NCBI GenBank assembly: GCA_934725105.1
Contig: CAKVBD010000046.1
Location: 1 to 13,201, forward strand
DNA from: an uncultured Bulleidia sp.
GTDB taxonomy: Bacteria; Bacillota_I; Bacilli_A; Erysipelotrichales; Erysipelotrichaceae
Direction of reading: 5' to 3'
Length of the DNA: 13,201 nucleotides
Shown here piece by piece: positions 1 through 6,365 of this stretch (position 1 is its first letter; every line of letters begins with the position of its first letter). The position numbers and the translations under genes were made by a program. The notes below the pieces were generated by a model, which searched no databases, was not told the DNA's origin, and saw only the letters and a program-made list of their open reading frames with translations.

Positions 1-1
1 C

Positions 2-28
2 AAAAAAAAAGCCATCCCTAAGGACAGC
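2..28 (-). terminator. Intrinsic terminator of the rpsF-ssb-rpsR operon
   Basis: Read on the minus strand, a 7-bp stem (GCTGTCC with GGATGGC, including two G-U pairs, loop TTAG) is followed directly by nine T residues. It begins 18 nt after the rpsR stop codon, where the operon should end. This is a textbook rho-independent terminator. On the plus strand the hairpin is not followed by a T run, so it acts in one direction. Confidence 0.85.
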
Positions 29-45
29 TTGTATTGTTTTACTGA

Positions 46-276
46 TTAGTCAGCAATATATGGAAGCAGAGCCATCTGACGTGCACGCTTGATAGCGACA
101 GCCAATTTTCTCTGATACTTCGCACGAGTTCCAGTAACACGTCTTGGTGTAATCTTACCATTAGCGCTGATGAACTTCTTTAATAATTCAACATCTTTAT
201 AGTCAATATACTTGATGTTATTCTTTGTGAAGTAGCAGACCTTTCTGCGACCCATTCTCTGTTTTCTGAATGCCAT
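46..276 (-). CDS. rpsR: 30S ribosomal protein S18
   Basis: The product is the small ribosomal subunit protein bS18, which binds 16S rRNA as a heterodimer with S6 on the platform. The 76-residue length is normal. The N-terminal MAFRKQRMGRRKVCYF stretch, YIDYKDVELLKKFI, the core ITPRRVTGTRAKYQRKLAVAIKRARQ (residues about 42-67) and the ending ALLPYI are diagnostic. A single cysteine (Cys14) remains; a second ligand for the zinc-binding form of S18 is not evident nearby. AAGGAG at 285-290 lies 8 nt upstream of the ATG, in the 15-bp gap after ssb. It is the last gene of rpsF-ssb-rpsR, an order conserved across most bacteria, and is followed by an intrinsic terminator. The identification is essentially certain. 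Confidence 0.97.
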   Translation of the reverse strand: MAFRKQRMGRRKVCYFTKNNIKYIDYKDVELLKKFISANGKITPRRVTGTRAKYQRKLAVAIKRARQMALLPYIAD

Positions 277-291
277 CGTTTTGTCTCCTTT

Positions 292-777
292 TTAGAATGG
301 TAGATCATCATTGGAAATATCCAATGTATCTCCACTTGTGAAATCATCCTGTACAGCTGGAGCACTAGGCTGTGGCTGATAAGATGGTTGTTGATAGTTG
401 TTGAAATTGTTGTAACCATTGTCAACTTGAGCAGCACGCGCAGTAGACTGTGCTTTGCTTTCTAACAAGTTTACATTGTCACATAGAACTTCAGTTACGT
501 ATTGCTTTGTGCCGTCCTGGCGATCATAAGAACGTGTCTGGATTCTTCCTTCAACGCCTACAAGAGCACCTTTTCTAGCATACTGACCTAAGAAGTCAGC
601 GGATTGTCTCCACGCTACACAGTTGATAAAATCAGCTGTCTGTTGGTTACCATCTTGTGATCTTGAAGTTCTTCTATCACATGCTACTGTAAATGAAGCA
701 ACAGATAATCCTGTCTGTGTTTTACGAACTTCTACATCTTTTGTAAGTCTACCAACAAGTACGACACGGTTGATCAT
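292..777 (-). CDS. ssb: Single-stranded DNA-binding protein
   Basis: The product is SSB, the homotetrameric protein that coats single-stranded DNA in replication, recombination and repair. The OB fold fills about residues 1-105, beginning MINRVVLVGRLTKDVEVRKT and including FTVACDRR and INCVAWRQSADFL. A Gln/Asn/Pro-rich flexible linker follows (about 115-145). The acidic tail ends DDLPF, the conserved tip that recruits partner proteins. At 161 residues it is a usual length, and the intact tip suggests the main genomic SSB rather than a competence paralogue. The ATG shares one base with the rpsF stop (TAATG), and a GGAGG lies inside the rpsF 3' end 7 nt upstream, so translation is probably coupled to rpsF. 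Confidence 0.97.
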   Translation of the reverse strand: MINRVVLVGRLTKDVEVRKTQTGLSVASFTVACDRRTSRSQDGNQQTADFINCVAWRQSADFLGQYARKGALVGVEGRIQTRSYDRQDGTKQYVTEVLCDNVNLLESKAQSTARAAQVDNGYNNFNNYQQPSYQPQPSAPAVQDDFTSGDTLDISNDDLPF

Positions 778-1079
778 TACTTAGCCTCCGCAGAAGCTTG
801 GTCACGTGTGATCATGAAACGAACAATGCTCTGGTTGATACCCATCAAACGATCGAGTTCCTTTACACATGCGTTGTCTGCTTCGAATGCAACGACTACA
901 TAGTAGCCCTTTGTCATATCATCGATACGGTATGCAAAATCTCTCATACCCCATTCATCTGTCTTGTTAACCTTACCACCGTTTTCTGTGATGATGTTAG
1001 CAACTGTTTCAACGACAGAATTTCTCTTTTCGTCTTCTACAGATGAGTTGATGATGTACATGACTTCGTATTTTTTCAT
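777..1079 (-). CDS. rpsF: 30S ribosomal protein S6
   Basis: The product is ribosomal protein bS6, partner of S18 on the 30S platform. The start MKKYEVMYII, the central WGMRDFAYRIDDMTKGYYVV and the late INQSIVRFMITR are family hallmarks, and 100 residues is a normal length. An in-frame GTG three codons upstream (1086-1088) was rejected because it lies inside the Shine-Dalgarno run AAAAGGAGGTG. The ATG at 1077-1079 has 8 nt of spacing from that run and gives the family N-terminus. It is the first gene of the operon, with its own sigma-A promoter and a 60-nt structured leader. In several bacteria the S6:S18 complex binds the rpsF leader to control the operon; whether that holds here is inference. 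Confidence 0.96.
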   Translation of the reverse strand: MKKYEVMYIINSSVEDEKRNSVVETVANIITENGGKVNKTDEWGMRDFAYRIDDMTKGYYVVVAFEADNACVKELDRLMGINQSIVRFMITRDQASAEAK

Positions 1080-1142
1080 TTTGTACACCTCCTTTTGGAC
1101 TTATGGCCATTACTGGCAAGGAGCGGATTTCCCACTCGCCAT
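1080..1142 (-). promoter_or_regulatory. Structured rpsF 5' leader, candidate S6:S18 autoregulatory site
   Basis: The leader can form a 7-bp stem (TGGCGAG at 1141-1135 with CTTGCCA at 1120-1114) enclosing 14 nt that contain a CCG (1126-1124). A hairpin with a CCG is the published hallmark of S6:S18-binding rpsF leaders. A second fold is also possible: CTCCTT (1123-1118) is an exact complement of the Shine-Dalgarno AAGGAG (1094-1089), and next to it GCCA and TGGC pair around a GTAA tetraloop. The promoter predicts a start near 1139-1141, so the outer two base pairs of the first stem may be missing. The pairings are seen; the regulation is inferred. Confidence 0.5.
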
Positions 1143-1145
1143 AAA

Positions 1146-1174
1146 ATTATACCGAATAAATCTTCTCGTGTAAA
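1146..1174 (-). promoter_or_regulatory. Sigma-A promoter of rpsF-ssb-rpsR
   Basis: On the minus strand TTTACA (1174-1169) is separated by exactly 17 bp from TATAAT (1151-1146). The -35 box has one mismatch, the -10 is perfect and the spacing is optimal. The expected start near 1139 gives a leader of about 60 nt, as fits a highly expressed ribosomal-protein operon. Confidence 0.85.
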
Positions 1175-1209
1175 CAAGAAATTTACTATATTTCAGCCGT
1201 TTTGCCATG

Positions 1210-1238
1210 TTTACTTCCTTGGCTGTTGTGCATACAAT
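1210..1238 (+). promoter_or_regulatory. Candidate promoter of the plus-strand membrane-protein gene
   Basis: TTTACT (1210-1215), 17 bp, then TACAAT (1233-1238). A start 7 nt past the -10 falls on the A of the ATG at 1245, which would give a leaderless mRNA. This fits the lack of any Shine-Dalgarno sequence upstream of that ATG. Each box differs from consensus (two mismatches in the -35, one in the -10). Confidence 0.45.
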
Positions 1239-1244
1239 AAACAT

Positions 1245-1742
1245 ATGTATTTCATTTTTAATATTTTAGATATTCTATTTCTTTTTTTATTTTCATTCTT
1301 TATGTGGATCAATGATCCCATTGCCTTTAACTTTACGGGCTTGTTAAATCAAAGCTCCACGAAATGCATCGCAATCATCATCTGCATGTACTGGATCATT
1401 CTATTATTTCTACATTTATATCATTTATGTACGAACAAAAAGAAACTCATTCCTTTATTCATTCTTGTCATTCTCACATCAATCACACCATATCAAGCAA
1501 CAGGAGACATTGCTTCTCAATTTCATTTATTCTTTGCTTTAGCTGCTTTTTTATATCTACATTATCTTCTATATGCTTTTTACTGGTACAGACAAAAAGC
1601 AACCATGTTCTACATTGCATGCTTAGCAATGTCTGGTTGCTTTGTATTAACATATTCTTCCATTACAGGTCTATCTGAATGGATATTCATCATTGGATTA
1701 ATGAGCACTCTTTCCTATCTAGATCATTCAAACATGAAATGA
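1245..1742 (+). CDS. Hypothetical polytopic membrane protein
   Basis: I do not recognise this family. The 165-residue product is very hydrophobic, with about six predicted membrane helices (roughly 4-22, 41-62, 68-83, 92-114, 119-140, 144-160). Few charged residues occur, among them a Lys triplet at 65-67 between helices 2 and 3. No enzymatic motif, signal peptidase site or soluble domain is visible. The frame is open upstream to 1095, but that part overlaps the rpsF leader and promoter on the other strand and reads as non-coding. ATG 1245 is the first plausible start and lacks a ribosome binding site. The gene diverges from rpsF and runs 19 bp into the 3' end of the ROK kinase gene. No minus-strand frame competes over most of it, which supports a real gene. 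Its interior also carries a terminator-like hairpin for the opposite strand. Confidence 0.65.
   Translation: MYFIFNILDILFLFLFSFFMWINDPIAFNFTGLLNQSSTKCIAIIICMYWIILLFLHLYHLCTNKKKLIPLFILVILTSITPYQATGDIASQFHLFFALAAFLYLHYLLYAFYWYRQKATMFYIACLAMSGCFVLTYSSITGLSEWIFIIGLMSTLSYLDHSNMK
1594..1643 (-). terminator. Intragenic terminator-like hairpin for the aminotransferase-Lrp-ROK operon
   Basis: Two nested perfect inverted repeats form one bipartite hairpin: outer arms of 10 bp (1596-1605 with 1634-1643) and inner arms of 7 bp (1612-1618 with 1626-1632). They are separated by 6 unpaired bases on one side and 1 on the other, with a 7-nt apical loop. On the minus strand the 3' arm runs into TTTTT (1598-1594). 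The hairpin starts 81 nt after the ROK stop codon. It lies wholly within the coding sequence of the convergent membrane-protein gene. I found no better terminator for this operon. Confidence 0.55.
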
Positions 1743-2626
1743 TACAGCGCACCAAGCAAGTTTGCTTCATTATGGAATTTACACACATCAATCACAGGTA
1801 AAGGATAGGATGTACCCTTCACAATATCTACGTGATATGTTGCAATATCTCGAATCGATTTTTTTAAAGAATCCAGTAAAACAGACTGTGCAGAGATTCC
1901 ACCACCAATCAAAATCTTCTCTAGATCTAATAAAATATTGATATTAAACAGCATCATTGCCAAAGAATCTGTATATTCCTTCAATGCTTCCAAAGCCTTT
2001 GGGTCTTTATTATTAATATAATTAAATGCTTCTACACCATCCATTCCATCATCCAGGCCCATTTTTTCCTGCATGATCTTGCATAAATATGGTGTACCAT
2101 GCTGACCAGCATAACTATATGGATCATCTAAGTGCTGATCATCTGTACTGCAGGCACATAGTTCTCCACACAAGAATCTCTTGCCTCTTCTCAGTTTATG
2201 ATTCAACATCAAGGCACAGCCAATATTTGTTCCAATGACAATAACAGCACCATCATCTACATCTTTAAGATTTCCAATCCAAAGTTCTGCCAAGGCAGCA
2301 CATTTACCATCATTTTCAATCGTTACTTTCGTGTTGTATCTTTGAGATAATTCCTTTGCAACACAAACACCGTTCAAGAAAGGAAAAGCACCAATCACAT
2401 CAACAACACCATTTTCACTGTCAATGACACCAGAAGAAGAAATCGCAATGCCATCAATATCATCATATTGATTCACAACAGAATCCAAGATTGCATAAAA
2501 CTCTTTCTTTGTCGAAGAACGCGCAGGAGAAGACACACTATTCTTTTGAATGATCTGTCCATCCTCACTCATATATGCATATTTTAAAGATGTTCCACCC
2601 CAATCAAACACTAAATAACGTTTCAT
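1724..2626 (-). CDS. ROK-family sugar kinase (BglK/glucokinase-like)
   Basis: ROK kinases phosphorylate hexoses, amino sugars or beta-glucosides with ATP in the cytoplasm. The 300-residue protein has the N-terminal phosphate loop FDWGGTSLKY (residues 7-16), catalytic Asp106 in ENDGKCAALAE, an ATP-binding GTNIGCAL (132-139) and Gly-Glu at 154-155. It also has a late LIGGGIS adenosine segment typical of the fold. The zinc-binding HxGxxxCxCGxxGC signature of many ROK proteins is absent; only scattered Cys and His occur around 153-182. This resembles the zinc-free beta-glucoside kinase branch, so the substrate cannot be fixed. There is no DNA-binding domain, so it is not a ROK repressor. GGAGGA lies 4 nt before the ATG. 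It follows the Lrp gene by 27 bp and is the last gene of that operon. Its 3' end overlaps the convergent gene by 19 bp. Confidence 0.85.
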   Translation of the reverse strand: MKRYLVFDWGGTSLKYAYMSEDGQIIQKNSVSSPARSSTKKEFYAILDSVVNQYDDIDGIAISSSGVIDSENGVVDVIGAFPFLNGVCVAKELSQRYNTKVTIENDGKCAALAELWIGNLKDVDDGAVIVIGTNIGCALMLNHKLRRGKRFLCGELCACSTDDQHLDDPYSYAGQHGTPYLCKIMQEKMGLDDGMDGVEAFNYINNKDPKALEALKEYTDSLAMMLFNINILLDLEKILIGGGISAQSVLLDSLKKSIRDIATYHVDIVKGTSYPLPVIDVCKFHNEANLLGALYHFMFE

Positions 2627-2653
2627 CTCTTCCTCCTAACTTAACAATGATAC

Positions 2654-3145
2654 TTAAGCAGAAACAATCTGACGATCGTCTTCTACTTCACTTTCCATAT
2701 CAAATGCAATGCCATGTACTTTATACTTTTTCAAAACAAACATCGTCATTGTTCCAGAAACACCTTCAATTGGCGCTAATTTTTCACCAACGAAGTCAGC
2801 AACTTCACGCATTGTTTTCGCATTCACATTCACGAAGAACTCATATCCACCACTCATCAAATACAAAGAAGATACTTCTGGGAAACGAGCAATCTTTTCA
2901 GCCACTTTATCATAGCCAAATCCTCTTTGTGAACAAGCCTTTACGCCAATAATCGCATCTACATGATCTTTATTGGCTTTATCCCAGTTAATGACTGTAT
3001 GATATCCACAAATCACTTTTTCACTTTCTAATCTTTTGATTTCATGATCCACATTTTCTTCTGTATCATTCAATATATCAGCTAGATCTGTTACCGTTGC
3101 ACGTGGATCATCCACAAGCAAGTCAATTAATTTATTTGCATCCAT
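2654..3145 (-). CDS. Lrp/AsnC-family transcriptional regulator (YugG/AlaR-type)
   Basis: This is a feast/famine regulator: an N-terminal winged helix-turn-helix (about residues 1-50) followed by an RAM ligand-binding/oligomerisation domain (about 60-145). Recognisable segments include VINWDKANKDHVDAIIGV, RGFGYDKVAEKIARFPEV and SLYLMSGGYEFFV. These resemble Bacillus subtilis YugG (AlaR), known to act on the neighbouring alanine transaminase gene. The 163-residue length is normal, with a short acidic tail. The ATG lies 2 bp after the aminotransferase stop, and its AGGAG site (3154-3158) is inside the last aminotransferase codons, so the two are surely co-expressed. It probably senses an amino acid and controls its own operon; the ligand and the direction of control are inferences. 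Confidence 0.88.
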   Translation of the reverse strand: MDANKLIDLLVDDPRATVTDLADILNDTEENVDHEIKRLESEKVICGYHTVINWDKANKDHVDAIIGVKACSQRGFGYDKVAEKIARFPEVSSLYLMSGGYEFFVNVNAKTMREVADFVGEKLAPIEGVSGTMTMFVLKKYKVHGIAFDMESEVEDDRQIVSA

Positions 3146-3147
3146 TC

Positions 3148-4326
3148 CTATTTCTCCTCTTTGATTTCATGCAGGAAATCTTCAATTCTACCAAGTGCTG
3201 TCTGTAAGTGAGACAAAGAATATGCATAGGATATTCTCGCAAATCCTTCTCCACTTTCTCCAAATGCTGTACCAGGTACGATCGCAACATTTTTACGTTT
3301 CAATAATTCCATACAGAACGTATCACTATCCATACCTGAAGAAGTAATGTTAGGGAATACATAGAACGCACCTCTAGGCTCAAACGTATGCAACCCCATC
3401 TCATTCAGTTTTCTAACACAATACTTTCTTCTAAAATCATATTCTTCCTTCATCTTCAATATTTCTTCATCACAGCTCGTTAAAGCAGTAATTCCAGCAT
3501 ATTGTGATGTTGTTGGCGAACACATAATGCATGATTGATGAATCTTTGTCATTGTCTCAATCAATGGCTTTGGTCCCATTGCATATCCAAGTCTCCAGCC
3601 AGTCATAGAAAATGATTTCGAAAAGCCATTTACAACGATCGTTCTATCATACATTCCTTCAATATGTGCAATGGATTCATATTCCTCATCACCATAACAA
3701 AGTTCCGCATAAATTTCATCAGAAAGAACGATCACATCTGTATCTTTCAATACTTCCGCAATTCCAACAAGATCTTCATGTCTTAGTACAGCACCTGTTG
3801 GATTATTTGGATACGATAAGATCAGCATCTTTGTCTTCTCTGTCAATGCTTCTTTGATCTGTTCCGGTGTCACTCTAAACTCATTTTCCTCTGTACATTG
3901 AATATGTACAGGAACACCACCTGTTAAAGTTGTAATTGGTTCATAGGATACATAACAAGGTTCAGGAATGATCACTTCATCCCCTTCTTCTACAAGCATA
4001 CGGATAGCAAGATCAATTGCTTCCGATCCACCAACAGTCACAAGAACATCTTCTGGATCATAGTGCAAATCATATTTTCTTTTCACAAAGTTTGTAATCT
4101 CTGTTCTTAAAGGAAGCAGACCAGCATTTGATGTATATTTCGTTCTGCCAATTTCTAGAGAGTGTATCGCTGATTCACGAATAGACCATGGTGTCTGGAA
4201 ATCAGGTTCACCAACACCAAGAGAAATACAATCTGGAATTTCACTGGCAAGTTCAAAGAACTTACGAATTCCACTTGGCCGCATCTGTTTTGCGGCTTCA
4301 GATTTTATTTTTTCATAATCAATCAT
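3148..4326 (-). CDS. Class I/II PLP-dependent aminotransferase (YugH/AlaT-type)
   Basis: This is a fold-type I aminotransferase that moves an amino group between an amino acid and a 2-oxo acid in the cytoplasm, with pyridoxal phosphate on Lys237. Visible motifs are RPSGIRKFFELA near the N-terminus, SLGVGEPDF (35-43), PNNPTG (173-178), DEIYAEL (203-209), NGFSKSFSMTGWRLGY (233-248, holding Lys237) and GFARISYA near the end. At 392 residues it is complete. The N-terminal segment and overall pattern recall B. subtilis YugH/AlaT, an alanine transaminase beside an Lrp regulator, which is exactly the neighbour found here. Substrate is inferred from that pairing only; PatA-like or aspartate activity is possible. 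GAGAGGT sits 7 nt before the ATG. A candidate promoter fills the 59-bp gap after uvrB. Confidence 0.88.
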   Translation of the reverse strand: MIDYEKIKSEAAKQMRPSGIRKFFELASEIPDCISLGVGEPDFQTPWSIRESAIHSLEIGRTKYTSNAGLLPLRTEITNFVKRKYDLHYDPEDVLVTVGGSEAIDLAIRMLVEEGDEVIIPEPCYVSYEPITTLTGGVPVHIQCTEENEFRVTPEQIKEALTEKTKMLILSYPNNPTGAVLRHEDLVGIAEVLKDTDVIVLSDEIYAELCYGDEEYESIAHIEGMYDRTIVVNGFSKSFSMTGWRLGYAMGPKPLIETMTKIHQSCIMCSPTTSQYAGITALTSCDEEILKMKEEYDFRRKYCVRKLNEMGLHTFEPRGAFYVFPNITSSGMDSDTFCMELLKRKNVAIVPGTAFGESGEGFARISYAYSLSHLQTALGRIEDFLHEIKEEK

Positions 4327-4388
4327 GCGAATTACCTCTCAAATATCTTGTTTCAATTGTACACTCTCATCTCTTATTTTGCGAATTA
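4326..4388. repeat. 9-bp direct repeat bracketing the aminotransferase promoter
   Basis: TGCGAATTA occurs at 4326-4334 and again at 4380-4388, a 54-bp period (about five helical turns). One copy overlaps the uvrB stop codon and the candidate -35 box; the other overlaps the region between the aminotransferase start codon and its ribosome binding site. The placement is suggestive of a two-site operator, but a chance repeat in AT-rich DNA is possible. Confidence 0.4.
4356..4385 (-). promoter_or_regulatory. Candidate promoter of the aminotransferase operon
   Basis: On the minus strand TTCGCA (4385-4380), 18 bp, TACAAT (4361-4356). The -35 box has four of six consensus bases and begins directly after the uvrB stop codon. 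The expected start is near 4349. No terminator is visible between uvrB and this gene, so read-through could add to expression. Confidence 0.5.
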
Positions 4389-6365
4389 ATCTTCTGACTG
4401 CAGCTCATAGATCATATCCCTCAATTCTGCAGCTCTTTCAAAATCAAGATGTGCAGCCGCATCCTTCATCTCAGCTCTCATATTTTCAAGCAATGCAGCC
4501 TTATCCTTCTTGCTTGTCTTATTCTTTTTCAGCATATACTTCGCAGCCATCTGTTTTGTTTCTTTTCCACGGATGACTTCATCCACCTTTTTCACAATTG
4601 TTTGCGGTGTAATGCCATGTGATGTATTATATTCTTCCTGTATTTTTCTACGACGGTTTGTTTCCTCAATCGCAAACTTCATAGAATCTGTCATGGCATC
4701 TGCATACATATATACTTCACCATGTGCATTTCTCGCCGCTCTGCCAATTGTCTGAATCAAAGATCTCTGACTTCTCAAGAAACCTTCTTTATCCGCATCT
4801 AGAATACAAACCAAAGATACTTCTGGAATATCCAGACCCTCACGCAACAGGTTAATGCCAACAATGGCATCCACTTTTCCAACACGCAAATCCTGAATCA
4901 CCTGTGTTCTTTCCAATGTCTTTGTTTCATGATGGAGATACGCAATATGGAAGCCTCTTTCCTGCAGATACTCTGTCAGATCTTCTGCCATACGCACAGT
5001 TAGCGTTGTAATCAAAACACGTTCTTTTCTCTTGATGCGTTCCGTTAAACTCTCCGCAATATCATCAATCTGTCCCTTTGTTGGTTTGACCGTAATCAAT
5101 GGATCCAACAGCCCCGTTGGACGAATGATCTGTTCAACCACTTGATGATCCACTTTTTCCAGTTCATATTCCCCAGGTGTTGCTGAACAATATACAACCT
5201 GATTGATCATTCCTTCAAATTCATCAAATGTCATTGGACGATTATCCAAAGCACTTGGTAAACGGAATCCATAATCCACTAATATTGTTTTTCTAGCACG
5301 GTCACCATTATACATGCCTCGTACCTGTGGTAAAGATACATGCGATTCATCCACAAACATCAAGAAATCCTTAGGAAAATAATCAAACAGATTCCAAGGT
5401 CTTTGTCCAGTCTTTCTGCCATCAATATGCATTGAATAGTTTTCAATACCTGCACAATATCCATTTTCTCTCAGTGCTTCTAAATCAAAACGCGTTCTTT
5501 GTTCCAGACGCTCAGCTTCTAACAATTTATCATTGTCCTTAAAATATTTTAAACGCTCTTCCAGTTCTGCTTCAATATCATCACATGCTCGCAACATCGT
5601 TTCTTTGCTTCTTGCATATCCAGAAGCTGGAAAGATGTTATAGAACTGATAGGCATTCAATGTTTTTCCTGTCAATGGATCAATTTCTGTAATACGATCA
5701 ATTTCATCTCCAAACATTTCAATACGAATATTGTATTGATCTGTATAAGAAGGCGTCAGATCCAACACATCACCTCTAACACGAATCGTACCACGAGACT
5801 GTTCCATATCATTTCTTGTATATTGCAGCTCTACAAGTTTCTTCAATAACGTATTTCGATCATATGTTTCTCCAACTCGGATCGTCATAAACATATTCTT
5901 ATATTCCACAGGATCACTTGCCGCATAAATACATGCAACAGACGCAACAACGATCGTATCTCGTCTTTCTAGAAGAGAATTCAAAGTAGATTCACGGAAC
6001 ATATCCAGCTCTTCATTGATTGCGGCTGTCTTTTCAATATACATATCACTCTTAGGAACATACGCCTCTGGCTGATAGTAATCAAAGTTAGAAACAAAGA
6101 ATTCCACACGATTATGCGGAAATAATTCTTTAAATTCAGAATACAGCTGTCCTGCCAATGTTTTATTATGTGAGAATACAAGCGTAGGACGATTCATTCT
6201 GGCAATGATATTTGCCATTGTAAATGTTTTACCTGTACCTGTTGCACCTTCCAATACCTGTTCCTTTTTTCCTTCCAGGATTCCTTCACACAAAGCATCA
6301 ATTGCCTGTGGCTGATCACCGGTTGGAGAAAATGGAGAAACAAGTTCAAAGCGATGTTCATCCAT
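4386..6365 (-). CDS. uvrB: UvrABC system protein B
   Basis: UvrB is the helicase-like damage-verification subunit of nucleotide excision repair. It is loaded by UvrA, clamps the lesion strand and recruits the UvrC nuclease. All parts are present in 659 residues: GATGTGKT Walker A (40-47), beta-hairpin region with DYYQPEAYVP (95-104), DESH Walker B (339-342), SATPGEYE (395-402), GINLLREGLDIPEVSL (503-518), QTIGRAARN (538-546) and a C-terminal UVR domain (about 625-657) for UvrC contact. A frame extending 12 codons upstream was rejected: the ATG at 6363-6365 has AAGGAG 7 nt upstream and the family N-terminus MDEHRFELVSPFSPTGDQPQ. It overlaps the S41 gene end by 8 bp, so translation is probably coupled. 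One oddity is CIYAASDPVEY (145-155) where most UvrBs read CIYG(L/I)GSP. No uvrA lies in the window. Confidence 0.97.
   Translation of the reverse strand: MDEHRFELVSPFSPTGDQPQAIDALCEGILEGKKEQVLEGATGTGKTFTMANIIARMNRPTLVFSHNKTLAGQLYSEFKELFPHNRVEFFVSNFDYYQPEAYVPKSDMYIEKTAAINEELDMFRESTLNSLLERRDTIVVASVACIYAASDPVEYKNMFMTIRVGETYDRNTLLKKLVELQYTRNDMEQSRGTIRVRGDVLDLTPSYTDQYNIRIEMFGDEIDRITEIDPLTGKTLNAYQFYNIFPASGYARSKETMLRACDDIEAELEERLKYFKDNDKLLEAERLEQRTRFDLEALRENGYCAGIENYSMHIDGRKTGQRPWNLFDYFPKDFLMFVDESHVSLPQVRGMYNGDRARKTILVDYGFRLPSALDNRPMTFDEFEGMINQVVYCSATPGEYELEKVDHQVVEQIIRPTGLLDPLITVKPTKGQIDDIAESLTERIKRKERVLITTLTVRMAEDLTEYLQERGFHIAYLHHETKTLERTQVIQDLRVGKVDAIVGINLLREGLDIPEVSLVCILDADKEGFLRSQRSLIQTIGRAARNAHGEVYMYADAMTDSMKFAIEETNRRRKIQEEYNTSHGITPQTIVKKVDEVIRGKETKQMAAKYMLKKNKTSKKDKAALLENMRAEMKDAAAHLDFERAAELRDMIYELQSED

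Noticed and set aside
1095..1244. Upstream extension of the membrane-protein frame from a TTG at 1095
   Set aside because: It overlaps the rpsF leader and promoter on the other strand, its residues are unlike the hydrophobic rest of the protein, and no ribosome binding site precedes the TTG.
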